A DNA stretch of 64,000 nucleotides from JBEBVQ01 sp964527735 (GTDB taxonomy: Bacteria; Bacteroidota; Bacteroidia; Chitinophagales; Chitinophagaceae). Within the stretch, counting starts at the first letter, position 1. Every line of letters starts with the position of its first letter. The DNA lies in NCBI GenBank assembly GCA_964527735.1, contig CAZGPG010000019.1:1-64000 (forward strand), read 5' to 3'. The notes under the pieces are model-generated. The model had not been told where the DNA came from. It did not search any database and saw nothing but the letters and a program-made list of their open reading frames with translations. Below, piece by piece: positions 41,319 to 50,139 of this stretch. The position numbers were made by a program, and so were the translations under genes.

Positions 41319-42739
41319 ACAATCGTCCCCAGCAGTGTCGCCTTTGTTGCATCCTCGATCCGGACATCCGCATAATCCCCTTTCTTCAGATCATATCTGT
41401 CCTTAGGGAATACCACCATTTTATTCTGGCTGTTCCTGCCGCTCCAATGCTGGTTGCTACGCTTGCTCTCACCTTCGATCAGCACACGGAACACCTTACC
41501 GATATCGCTCCGGTAGCTTTCCTTTGAATGGCGGCCCTGAAGGGCAATCACTTCTTCGAGCCTTCTTTTCTTCACCTCTTCGGGCACATCGTCCTGGTAG
41601 CGGCGGGCAGCGAGCGTACCAGGACGTTCGCTATAGGCAAACATATAAGCCATATCAAAACGCGACCGCTCCATCACGTCAAGCGTATCCTGGTGCTCGG
41701 CGTCCGTTTCCGTACAAAAGCCGGTAATAATATCCGTGCTCAGTCCGCAATCCGGCATGATCTCCCGGATACGCTTTACACGCGCCAGGTACCATTCACG
41801 GGTATAAGTGCGGTTCATCAGCTGCAGTACGCGCGTATTCCCGCTTTGCACCGGCAGGTGGATGTACTTGCAGATATTCTCATAAGCTGCCATTGTATGC
41901 AATACATCATCCGTAATATCTTTAGGGTGGGAAGTACTGAAACGCACGCGCAGCAAGGGTGATATCTGCGCCACCATTTCGAGCAGCCGGGCGAATGTTA
42001 CCGCATCTCCGGCGCCGTCAGCCGCAGCGGGCATATAATGATAGCTGTCCACATTCTGCCCCAGCAGCGTCACTTCCCGGAATCCGTTTTCGAACAAATG
42101 CCGGCATTCCGCCACAATGCTGGCTGCATCGCGACTCCTTTCGCGCCCACGGGTAAATGGCACTACGCAAAAGGTGCACATATTATTGCACCCCCGCATG
42201 ATACTTACAAAAGCAGTAACGCCATTACTATTGAGGCGCACAGGCGCAATATCCGCATAAGTCTCTTCGCGGCTCAGCAGCACATTCACGCTTTTCTGAC
42301 CGCCTTCCGCTTCTTCAATCAGCCCCGGAAGACTGCGATAGGCATCTGGCCCGACAACGATATCCACCAGCTTTTCTTCTTCCAGGAATTTCCCTTTCAG
42401 GCGTTCTGCCATACACCCCAGCACGCCCACCATCATACCCGGATTACGCTCCTTAACCTTGCGGAAAGCCTGCAGCCGGTTCCGCACCGTCTGCTCTGCC
42501 TTTTCGCGGATGGAGCAGGTATTGATCAGCACGAGGCTGGCCTCTTCAAAGTTCCGCGTAGCGCCGTATCCCTGCTCCCGGAGAATGGAAGCTACGATCT
42601 CACTGTCACTGAAATTCATCTGGCATCCATAGCTTTCTATGTAGAATTTCTTCCCATTTTTATCCGCATCAGGCGCATCGGGCGCAAACGCCTCACCCTG
42701 CCGGTGTTCTTCTATTACTTTTTCCAGCACTTCTGCCAT
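41312..42739 (-). CDS. miaB: tRNA-2-methylthio-N6-dimethylallyladenosine synthase
   Basis: 475 residues. UPF0004 domain with its [4Fe-4S] cysteines (SYGCQMNFSDSE, NTCSIREKAEQ, GVLGCMAERL), radical SAM cluster C-x3-C-x2-C (RGCNNMCTFCVVPFTRGRERSRD) and a C-terminal TRAM domain (about 405-475). It adds a methylthio group to i6A37 of tRNA. First gene of the sigma-54 activator / lptE / secG cluster. The terminal isoleucine codon and stop lie in an A-type palindrome. Confidence 0.97.
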   Translation of the reverse strand: MAEVLEKVIEEHRQGEAFAPDAPDADKNGKKFYIESYGCQMNFSDSEIVASILREQGYGATRNFEEASLVLINTCSIREKAEQTVRNRLQAFRKVKERNPGMMVGVLGCMAERLKGKFLEEEKLVDIVVGPDAYRSLPGLIEEAEGGQKSVNVLLSREETYADIAPVRLNSNGVTAFVSIMRGCNNMCTFCVVPFTRGRERSRDAASIVAECRHLFENGFREVTLLGQNVDSYHYMPAAADGAGDAVTFARLLEMVAQISPLLRVRFSTSHPKDITDDVLHTMAAYENICKYIHLPVQSGNTRVLQLMNRTYTREWYLARVKRIREIMPDCGLSTDIITGFCTETDAEHQDTLDVMERSRFDMAYMFAYSERPGTLAARRYQDDVPEEVKKRRLEEVIALQGRHSKESYRSDIGKVFRVLIEGESKRSNQHWSGRNSQNKMVVFPKDRYDLKKGDYADVRIEDATKATLLGTIVI

Positions 42740-42901
42740 AATTACAGGTAAATGTAAACAAACAAAGGTACGTATTATGGTCGGTTTTCGGATAGAACGA
42801 AATATGATACATCACACTTGCAGGCGCCGTCCGAAAAAGCACAATGAAAACTTAAAATTCAGAACCGGACTAAAATTTTATGCTGCCATAAGTATCCTTT
42901 A

Positions 42902-42933
42902 TTGCTGCAAACAAATAAATGATGTTACCTTTG
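42902..42933 (+). promoter_or_regulatory. trxA promoter
   Basis: TTG (42902-42904) and TACCTTTG (42926-42933), 21 bases apart, match the Bacteroidetes promoter, 36 bases ahead of the thioredoxin start codon. Confidence 0.75.
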
Positions 42934-42968
42934 ACCTTTCATTGTAACTTTTAAACAAACCGTATAAA

Positions 42969-43286
42969 ATGGCAGCCGTATTCACTGATGCAAATTTCGA
43001 AACAGAAGTGATCAATTCCGACAAACTTACCATTGTTGATTTCTGGGCGCCATGGTGTGGCCCTTGTCTGGCGCTGGGTCCAACCATTGATGCTTTGTCA
43101 AAGGAGTATGAAGGGAAAGTCAACGTAGGCAAGATCAATGTGGATGAAAATCCGAATGTGAGCGTGAATTACGGTATTACCAATATTCCCTGCGTGTTAT
43201 TTGTGAAAAACGGACAGATAGTAGACAAGCAGGTAGGGCTCGCCCCGAAATCTGCTTTCGAAAAGAAAATACAGCAGCATATCTAA
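42969..43286 (+). CDS. trxA: Thioredoxin
   Basis: 105 residues. The active site is W-C30-G-P-C33 (FWAPWCGPC) and the fold follows throughout (KINVDENPNVSVNYGITNIPCVLFVKNG). The residue after the cis-proline is a cysteine (NIPC), where thioredoxins usually have T or S; it is close to the active site and could influence redox behaviour. A cytoplasmic disulfide reductase. Monocistronic, with its own promoter and a strong terminator downstream. Confidence 0.96.
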   Translation: MAAVFTDANFETEVINSDKLTIVDFWAPWCGPCLALGPTIDALSKEYEGKVNVGKINVDENPNVSVNYGITNIPCVLFVKNGQIVDKQVGLAPKSAFEKKIQQHI

Positions 43287-43359
43287 ACCTGTGTTGCTGT
43301 CCGACCATGAGTTTTGGATTAAAGCAAAGGGGGGCGTAAATCCATACTTATGTTCATTT

Positions 43360-43394
43360 AAAACCGGCCGTAAAAAGCCGGTTTTATTTTTTTT
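43360..43394 (+). terminator. trxA terminator
   Basis: AAAACCGGC pairs with GCCGGTTTT, followed by ATTTTTTTT. The rest of the spacer to 43582 shows no further feature. Confidence 0.9.
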
Positions 43395-43582
43395 GTTTGC
43401 TATAGAGGCCAGCGGCTCCACTGCAAATGCCGGACAATAATTATGTCATAGGATAATTTTATGCCATGGAATGATTAATGGGATGATTAAATACATCCCA
43501 GAAAAATGTTAATTACCGGAAATAATCCGGATGATCGGAATTATTATCGTACTTTTCACCGGGTACAACGATCAATAACTCC

Positions 43583-44647
43583 ATGAAATCATTAGGCCCG
43601 ATCACAGATCCGGTTTTTCAGCCATCCCCCCATAATGCTACCGATCGCTTTTTTTTAAAGTTCATCCGGGATGAACGCGACCTCCCATTTGCTTACCTCA
43701 CCCTCCAGATCAGCCTGACGCTGATACCGCTTGCCATCATGCTCTACCTGCCGTTTGTTACCGGCTGGGCCTGGTGGATTACCGCCATCGCATACCAATA
43801 CCTGAACAATTTTGCCTTTAAAGGCCCCTTCGGACTGATGCTGCACTGCACCAGCCACCGAACCTTATTCAAGAAGGATTATAATTTCATGAACCATTAC
43901 CTGCCCTGGGTGATCGCGCCTCTGTTCGGGCATTCTCCCGAAACCTACTACACCCATCATATCGGGATGCACCATGCAGAAAACAATCTTGAGGACGACG
44001 AAAGCAGTACAATGCCCTACCAGCGCGATTCTCTGAAAGGCTTCCTGCATTATTTCGTGGTGTTCCTGTTTGCAGGTATTTATCATTTGTGCGCTTATTT
44101 TTTCAGAAAGAAAAGAAAGCGCCTGCTTTACCGTTCCGTGCGCGGCGAGCTGCTCTTTATCCTGTTTTGCATAGGGATGAGCTTTATCAACTGGCCGGCT
44201 ACACTGGTGGTATTCATCATCCCATTCTTTCTCTACCGGCTGATCGCCATGATGGGCAACTGGGCGCAGCATTCTTTCGTATGCGCCAACGATCCGGGCA
44301 ACCCGTTCAAGAACAGCATTACCTGTATCAATACCGACTACAACCACAAATGCTGGAACGACGGGTACCATATTTCTCACCATCAGAAGCAAAACCTGCA
44401 TTGGACAGAGCACCCGGTATATTTCAGGAAGACACTCGACCAATACATCAAAAACAATGCGATCGTATTCGACGGCATCCATTTCCTGCACGTCTTCATC
44501 TGGCTGATGGGCAAGCGTTACGATCTGCTGGCCCGGCACTTTGTGAATATCGGCGACCGGTTCGGCTCCGACGAAGAAGTGATCGCCTTTCTGAAAAGCA
44601 GGGTGGAGAAAATCCCTTCATCCGCCACTCTGCAGCCGGCGATGTAA
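43583..44647 (+). CDS. Fatty acid desaturase family protein
   Basis: 354 residues with about five membrane segments. Histidine clusters that bind the di-iron centre are visible: LHCTSHR, THHIGMHH, NWAQHSFV and YHISHHQKQ. It would introduce a double bond or hydroxylate an acyl or carotenoid-like substrate at the inner membrane. The spacing of the boxes suits acyl-lipid desaturases, but the substrate cannot be read from sequence. Followed by lysS in the same direction with its own -7 element. Confidence 0.88.
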   Translation: MKSLGPITDPVFQPSPHNATDRFFLKFIRDERDLPFAYLTLQISLTLIPLAIMLYLPFVTGWAWWITAIAYQYLNNFAFKGPFGLMLHCTSHRTLFKKDYNFMNHYLPWVIAPLFGHSPETYYTHHIGMHHAENNLEDDESSTMPYQRDSLKGFLHYFVVFLFAGIYHLCAYFFRKKRKRLLYRSVRGELLFILFCIGMSFINWPATLVVFIIPFFLYRLIAMMGNWAQHSFVCANDPGNPFKNSITCINTDYNHKCWNDGYHISHHQKQNLHWTEHPVYFRKTLDQYIKNNAIVFDGIHFLHVFIWLMGKRYDLLARHFVNIGDRFGSDEEVIAFLKSRVEKIPSSATLQPAM

Positions 44648-44703
44648 TCACCGGCTTCCGGAAGGATTTCGTAAACAATCTTCCCGATTACATTTCCTCT
44701 GCT

Positions 44704-44711
44704 TATTTTTG
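44704..44711 (+). promoter_or_regulatory. -7 promoter element of lysS
   Basis: TATTTTTG matches TAnnTTTG, 55 bases upstream of the lysS start. The -33 region is weak. Confidence 0.5.
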
Positions 44712-44766
44712 CAGCTTATTTTTATTATATAACACCGTATAAGCCGGCTTCATCCGGCACAGGACT

Positions 44767-46290
44767 ATGCAAACAATACTCAGCGAACAGGAAGTAATAC
44801 GAAGAGAAAAACTGAATGAGCTGCAGGCTCTGGGCATTGATCCCTACCCTGCGCCGTTATATGAAGTAACGCACACAAGTGCCGGCATCAAAGCAGGGTT
44901 CAGCGAAGCAACAGCGGATGATTATCAGTCCGTTGCCCTTGCCGGGCGCATTATGATGGTGCGCGACATGGGCAAGGCCAATTTTGCTGTCTTGCAGGAT
45001 AACAGCGGCCGGATACAGCTCTACCTCAAACGCGATGATCTCTGCCCCGGCGAGGATAAAACACTGTTCAATACGGTATGGAAAAAACTGATTGATCTGG
45101 GTGACATCATCGGTGTGCAGGGGTATGTCTTCACCACCAAGACAGGAGAAACATCCGTACACGTCACATCTTTCACCCTGTTGAGCAAGGCCCTCCGGCC
45201 ACTGCCCGTTGTGAAAGAGAAAGACGGGGAAGTGTTTGATGCCGTTGCGGATCCGGAGTTTCGTTACCGTCAGCGGTACGCAGACCTGATCGTGAACCCG
45301 GGCGTACGGGATGTATTTGTGAAGATCACCAAAATGAAGAATGCCATCCGTTCTTTCCTCAACGAACGCGGAGCGCTGGAAGTGGACACACCTGTGCTGC
45401 AAAGCATTCCCGGCGGTGCAATCGCGCGCCCTTTTATCACGCATCACAATGCGCTGGACATCCCCCTCTATATGCGCATCGCCAATGAATTATATCTGAA
45501 ACGACTCATCGTCGGCGGTTTCGACTGGGTTTATGAATTCAGCCGTAACTTCCGTAACGAAGGCATGGACCGTACCCATAACCCGGAATTTACCATTCTG
45601 GAATTCTATACGGCCTATAAAGATTATCTCTGGATGATGGAGATCACGGAGCAAATGCTCGAACAAACGGCCGTCGCTACCAACGGGACTACCGAAACAA
45701 TCATTGATGGCAATACCATCAGCTTCAAAGCGCCCTTCGCCCGCGTTTCAATTTATGATGCCATCAAACAGCATACTGGGGTCGACATCAGCGGTATGGA
45801 AGAAGAAGAGCTGCGCAATGTCTGCCGGCAACTGCACCTGGAGACGGACAACAGCATGGGCAAAGGCAAATTGATCGATACGATCTTCGGTGAAAAATGC
45901 GAATCTCATTATATCCAGCCTACGTTTATTATTGATTATCCCATTGAGATGAGTCCGCTCACTAAAAAACACCGGAGCAAACCCGGGCTGGTAGAACGTT
46001 TTGAGCTGATGATCAACGGCAAGGAGATCGCCAATGCCTATAGTGAACTGAACGACCCCATAGATCAACGGGAACGGTTTGAGGCTCAGGCTGCGCTACT
46101 GGAACGCGGCGATGACGAAGCTATGTTCATTGATCACGACTTCCTTCGTGCGCTGGAATACGGCATGCCGCCGACCGCAGGGATCGGGATCGGCATTGAG
46201 CGCCTGGCCATGTTGCTCACCGGCCAGCATTCCATTCAGGATGTATTGCTCTTCCCACAGATGCGGCCGGAGAAGGGCGATGATTTTTAA
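44767..46290 (+). CDS. lysS: Lysyl-tRNA synthetase, class II
   Basis: 507 residues. The N-terminal OB anticodon-binding domain (about 55-155: VALAGRIMMVRDMGKANFAVLQDNSGRIQLYL) precedes the class II core with motif 1 (FLNERGALEVDTPVLQSIPGGAIARPF), motif 2 (FRNEGMDRTHNPEFTILE) and motif 3 (GIGIGIERLAMLLTG). It charges tRNA-Lys. The product is complete. An A-type palindrome follows within 25 bases. Confidence 0.98.
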   Translation: MQTILSEQEVIRREKLNELQALGIDPYPAPLYEVTHTSAGIKAGFSEATADDYQSVALAGRIMMVRDMGKANFAVLQDNSGRIQLYLKRDDLCPGEDKTLFNTVWKKLIDLGDIIGVQGYVFTTKTGETSVHVTSFTLLSKALRPLPVVKEKDGEVFDAVADPEFRYRQRYADLIVNPGVRDVFVKITKMKNAIRSFLNERGALEVDTPVLQSIPGGAIARPFITHHNALDIPLYMRIANELYLKRLIVGGFDWVYEFSRNFRNEGMDRTHNPEFTILEFYTAYKDYLWMMEITEQMLEQTAVATNGTTETIIDGNTISFKAPFARVSIYDAIKQHTGVDISGMEEEELRNVCRQLHLETDNSMGKGKLIDTIFGEKCESHYIQPTFIIDYPIEMSPLTKKHRSKPGLVERFELMINGKEIANAYSELNDPIDQRERFEAQAALLERGDDEAMFIDHDFLRALEYGMPPTAGIGIGIERLAMLLTGQHSIQDVLLFPQMRPEKGDDF

Positions 46291-46291
46291 T

Positions 46292-46393
46292 TAGACAATT
46301 TGAAAATTTGGGAATTTGAAAATGAGTGTAATGCCTGCTATTTACATAACATAGGCATTTTCAAATTGGCACATTTTCAAATTTTCAAATTAA
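46292..46393. repeat. A-type palindromic repeat
   Basis: AATTTGAAAATTTGGGAATTTG then AAAATGAGTGTAATGCC faces GGCATTTTCAAATTGGCAC and ATTTTCAAATTTTCAAATTA. It lies between co-directional lysS and the M16 peptidase gene. Confidence 0.8.
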
Positions 46394-46466
46394 TTAGCTG
46401 ATTAAATACAAAGGTGAATTTTCGGGTGAAATCTTTCCGTAAACCGGTATATCTCAACGCAAAGAT

Positions 46467-46474
46467 TATTTTTG
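46467..46474 (+). promoter_or_regulatory. -7 promoter element of the M16 peptidase operon
   Basis: TATTTTTG matches TAnnTTTG, 22 bases before the start codon. Confidence 0.55.
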
Positions 46475-46496
46475 TAGCAAAACAGAATTCAACATC

Positions 46497-47825
46497 ATGA
46501 TGCGACGCGCTTTATGTGCCCTGTTGCCGGGACTCTTTTTGATAAGCAGCAACGTAACGGGTCAGATCAAATTTACAGAATACACACTGCCCAACGGATT
46601 GCATGTCATCCTGCATGAGGATCGCTCTACCCCTACAGTAACCGTGTCGATCATGTATCATGTAGGCTCAAAAGATGAAGACCCGGAACGTACCGGCTTT
46701 GCCCATTTCTTCGAGCACCTCCTCTTTGAAGGCAGTGAAAACATCGGCCGCGGCGAATATATGAAGCTCGTCCAGGCAAACGGCGGACAACTCAATGCCA
46801 ATACCTCGCAGGACCGGACATTTTATTACCAGATATTACCCTCCAACCAGCTCGAATTGGGGCTGTGGATGGAGTCTGAACGGATGTTTCACGCCAAGAT
46901 TGACACAATAGGCGTTGAAACCCAGCGGAAAGTCGTAAAAGAAGAGAAAAAGCAGCGTTACGATAATACACCTTACGGGCAGATGATGAATGTAGTTTAC
47001 GAAAACCATTTCACCGTTCATCCTTACCAGTGGACACCCATCGGGAAAGAGCAATATATAGACCAGGCGACGCTGGGTGAATTCATGGAATTTTACAAGA
47101 CATTTTACGTACCCGAAAACGCAGTGCTGGTTATCGGTGGTGATATAGATATCAGCAAAACCCGTGAACTGATTGCCAAATATTTCGGAGACATTCCCAA
47201 GGGCACCAGGCCAATTCCCCGCCCCACAGTGCGGGAGCCGCAGCAGACTGCAGAAAAACGCGTCACATTCCACGACAACATACAGCTCCCGGCTGTTATA
47301 GTATCTTATCATGCACCAGAACCTGGTACTGATGACTATTACGCTATGCAGCTCATTACACAATTGCTGGCGCAGGGAAACAGCTCCCGCATGCGGACTT
47401 CATTGGTGGATCAGCAACAGGTAGCGCTTGAAGCTACCGCCTTCACTATACCCAACGAGCATCCCGGCATCGTAATGATGCTGAGCATCGCCAATGCGGG
47501 TGTTACTCCTGATTCGCTGGAACACAGCATGTTTGCAGAAATAGAAAAAATCAAGAACGAATCAATAAGCGACAGAGAGTTTAAAAAGCTCATCAACCAG
47601 GCGGAAAATGACTTTATCAATCAAAACCGCCAGGTACTCGGTATCGTTACCAATCTCGCCACTTACCATACTTATTGGAGCAATGCTAACTTGATTAATA
47701 CCGAGCTGAAGCGCTACACCAAAATCAAAAGGAAAGATCTGCAACGGGTAGCCCGGAAATATCTTACGAAAGAAAACAGGCTCGTCGTACATTATTTACC
47801 AAAAACGGAAGAAAGTAATCCCTAA
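46497..47825 (+). CDS. M16 family metallopeptidase (catalytic subunit)
   Basis: 442 residues with a signal peptide (about 1-22, ending VTGQ). The inverted zinc motif HxxEH is present as H70-F-F-E-H74 (GFAHFFEHLLFEG), with the downstream glutamate in VVKEEKKQRYDN. The second half is the usual non-catalytic repeat. It is the active half of a pair with the following gene, acting in the periplasm or at the outer membrane on peptides. The next gene starts 99 bases on. Confidence 0.93.
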   Translation: MMRRALCALLPGLFLISSNVTGQIKFTEYTLPNGLHVILHEDRSTPTVTVSIMYHVGSKDEDPERTGFAHFFEHLLFEGSENIGRGEYMKLVQANGGQLNANTSQDRTFYYQILPSNQLELGLWMESERMFHAKIDTIGVETQRKVVKEEKKQRYDNTPYGQMMNVVYENHFTVHPYQWTPIGKEQYIDQATLGEFMEFYKTFYVPENAVLVIGGDIDISKTRELIAKYFGDIPKGTRPIPRPTVREPQQTAEKRVTFHDNIQLPAVIVSYHAPEPGTDDYYAMQLITQLLAQGNSSRMRTSLVDQQQVALEATAFTIPNEHPGIVMMLSIANAGVTPDSLEHSMFAEIEKIKNESISDREFKKLINQAENDFINQNRQVLGIVTNLATYHTYWSNANLINTELKRYTKIKRKDLQRVARKYLTKENRLVVHYLPKTEESNP

Positions 47826-47924
47826 GTTTCCGGGGTATAACACAAATCCTCCGCAAACCGGACATCAAAACATTCTATTGAAACCCGGCAGCAACAACCG
47901 GACTTCAGCAAAAAAAGCAACAAG

Positions 47925-50012
47925 ATGAGAAAGATCACATTATCCATACTGGCTGTTACATGGTCGATCTGTGCCGTTGCCCAGACGCTCGACCGCAGTG
48001 TACGTCCCAATCCCGGCCCCGCTCCGGAAGTGCAATTGGGTGACCCGGCCACGTTTACGTTACCGAACGGACTGAAGGTGTTCGTTGTGGAAAATCACAA
48101 ATTACCCGTAGTCTCCTACTCCATTCAACTGGATATTAAACCAGCCCTCGAAGGGGACATGGCCGGCTACCGGGAAATGATGAGCGAATTGCTGGTAAGC
48201 GGCACCCGCACGCGCAACAAGCAAAAGCTGAATGAAGAAATTGATTTTGTCGGCGCACGGATCTCCGCATCCGATGGCGGCCTGTACGGGAGCAGCCTCA
48301 AAAAACATCAGGCCACATTACTGGCATTGCTCAGCGACATTGCCATGAATGCAGACTTCAAACAGGAAGAGCTGGATAAAATCAGGAAACGATCGTTATC
48401 AGCCCTTGAGATAGGCAGGAATGAGCCTGAAACCATGCTGAAAAATGCAACTGCCGCGATCAACTATGGCCAGGAGCACCCTTATGGCACAATCGCAACA
48501 GAAGAAAGCGTCAATAATATCACCCTGGAAAAATGCCGGGGATATTACGAAACATATTTCCGCCCGAATGTCGCATACATGGCTATCGTCGGTGATATCA
48601 CAGTTGCAGAAGCCCGTGAACTTACAGAAAAATATTTCGGATCCTGGCAGAAAGCAGACGTGCCGGTGGCCCGCTACAACACACCTGTTCCTCCTGAGCG
48701 CACACGTGTTGCTTTTGTGCCGCGCGACGCAGCAGTACAAAGCGTATTCAACGTCTCTTATCCCATAGATCTGAAGCCGGGGAGCCCCGACGTAATCAAA
48801 GCCCGTGTTGCAAATTCCATACTGGGCGGCGGTTCGCAGGGACGCCTGTTCCTCAATCTGCGGGAGCAGCACGGATGGACCTACGGGTCGTACAGCGATC
48901 TGGAAGCCGATGAACTGGCAGGCTCGTTTACAGCCTTTGCCAACTGCCGGAATGGTGTGACCGACAGTGCGATCAGGGAAATACTGGCAGAAATGAACCG
49001 GGTAAAAGACGAGCCGGTATCCGAAGAAACCGTACAGAACACAATTGCATACCTGAGCGGCGGGTTTGCTATCGGGCTGCAGGACCCCAGTCGTATCGCA
49101 CAGTATGCCATCAATATCGAACGGTATAATATGCCGAAAGATTATTACCGCAACTACCTGAAAAATCTGGCGGCAGTAACGGCAGCAGACATACAACAGA
49201 TTGCACAACGATATATCACCCCCGGCAAAGCCAATGTCATTGTAGTAGGCAACCGGCATGAAGTGGCGGATAAGCTAACAGATTTTGACGCCGACGGCAA
49301 TATCAGCTTTTACGATCATTACGGCCGGCCGGTCAATATTAAAGCCGCTGCCGTAGTGCCGGCCGGGATTACCGCAAATGATATCCTGAAGCAATACGCA
49401 AATGCCATCGGTGGTGAAAAAGCGCTGCGCAGCATCCGTGATATCAAAACCGAAAGCGAAGGCGACATCCAGGGCATTAAGATCGGTATTACTGAAATAA
49501 AAAAGACACCGGGAAAGATGAAAACAATGGTCAGCCAGATGGGCATGGTCGTTCAGAAAAAAGTGCTCAACGGGGATAAGAGTTTCCAGGAAGCCGGGGG
49601 ACAGAAAATAGATATGAACGAAGAAGACATCGCAGACAGTCGTGAATCTGCCGATCTGTTGTCTCCGCTCTTCCCTGAGAAATATGGCATTACACGCACT
49701 ATAAAAGGCATGGACCAGATCAACGGTGCAGACGCTTATATGCTGGAGGCCGTCAACAGCCAGGGCACTGTCGTAACGGAATATTATGAAGCGTCAACAG
49801 GTCTTCTGGTCAAAAAAGTGAGCAATGTGGAAACCCCGCAGGGACCTGTGTCTGTAAGTGTTGAGTACAGCGATTACCGCGAAGTACCCGGCACAAACGG
49901 ATACCGGTTACCCTACATCACCCGCATACCGATAGGGCCGGGTATGATGCTGGAAACAGAAGTAAAAACGGTCGAGGTGAATAAAAACATACCGGACAGC
50001 GAGTTTCAGTAA
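47925..50012 (+). CDS. M16 family inactive subunit with LolA-like C-terminal domain
   Basis: 695 residues with a signal peptide (LSILAVTWSICAVAQ). Residues about 35-460 are an M16 pair of domains, but where HxxEH should be the sequence reads YREMMSELLVSG, so zinc and catalysis are lost; it probably forms a heterodimer with the upstream active subunit. Residues about 480-695 (ILKQYANAIGGEKALRSIRDIKTESEGDIQG...) resemble LolA/outer-membrane lipoprotein-sorting-like beta domains common in Bacteroidetes. Three hairpins follow the stop. Confidence 0.9.
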   Translation: MRKITLSILAVTWSICAVAQTLDRSVRPNPGPAPEVQLGDPATFTLPNGLKVFVVENHKLPVVSYSIQLDIKPALEGDMAGYREMMSELLVSGTRTRNKQKLNEEIDFVGARISASDGGLYGSSLKKHQATLLALLSDIAMNADFKQEELDKIRKRSLSALEIGRNEPETMLKNATAAINYGQEHPYGTIATEESVNNITLEKCRGYYETYFRPNVAYMAIVGDITVAEARELTEKYFGSWQKADVPVARYNTPVPPERTRVAFVPRDAAVQSVFNVSYPIDLKPGSPDVIKARVANSILGGGSQGRLFLNLREQHGWTYGSYSDLEADELAGSFTAFANCRNGVTDSAIREILAEMNRVKDEPVSEETVQNTIAYLSGGFAIGLQDPSRIAQYAINIERYNMPKDYYRNYLKNLAAVTAADIQQIAQRYITPGKANVIVVGNRHEVADKLTDFDADGNISFYDHYGRPVNIKAAAVVPAGITANDILKQYANAIGGEKALRSIRDIKTESEGDIQGIKIGITEIKKTPGKMKTMVSQMGMVVQKKVLNGDKSFQEAGGQKIDMNEEDIADSRESADLLSPLFPEKYGITRTIKGMDQINGADAYMLEAVNSQGTVVTEYYEASTGLLVKKVSNVETPQGPVSVSVEYSDYREVPGTNGYRLPYITRIPIGPGMMLETEVKTVEVNKNIPDSEFQ

Positions 50013-50017
50013 GTAAG

Positions 50018-50074
50018 ACAGCATAAATGAGTATGGCGACCGCTGTCAGTGGTCGCCATACTCATTTATGCTGT
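50018..50074 (+). terminator. Perfect 24-bp hairpin after the M16 operon
   Basis: Arms at 50018-50041 and 50051-50074 are perfect inverse complements (start ACAGCATAAATGAG, 24 bp), with a 9-base loop. It begins 5 bases after the M16 stop. No T-run follows, so it may act in mRNA 3'-end stability. Confidence 0.75.
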
Positions 50075-50084
50075 GCGGGATGTA

Positions 50085-50109
50085 CCGGATGTGTTGCGCT
50101 AACATCCGG
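50085..50109 (+). repeat. REP-like hairpin
   Basis: CCGGATGT (50085-50092) pairs with ACATCCGG (50102-50109), loop GTTGCGCTA. It resembles the hairpin at 60033-60069. Confidence 0.6.
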
Positions 50110-50111
50110 GT

Positions 50112-50139
50112 GTAGGGGCGAATAATGATTCGCCCCTAC
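50112..50139. repeat. E-type hairpin (GTAGGGGC)
   Basis: GTAGGGGCGAAT (50112-50123) pairs perfectly with ATTCGCCCCTAC (50128-50139), loop of four. It supplies the TAG stop of the S46 peptidase gene. Confidence 0.85.
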
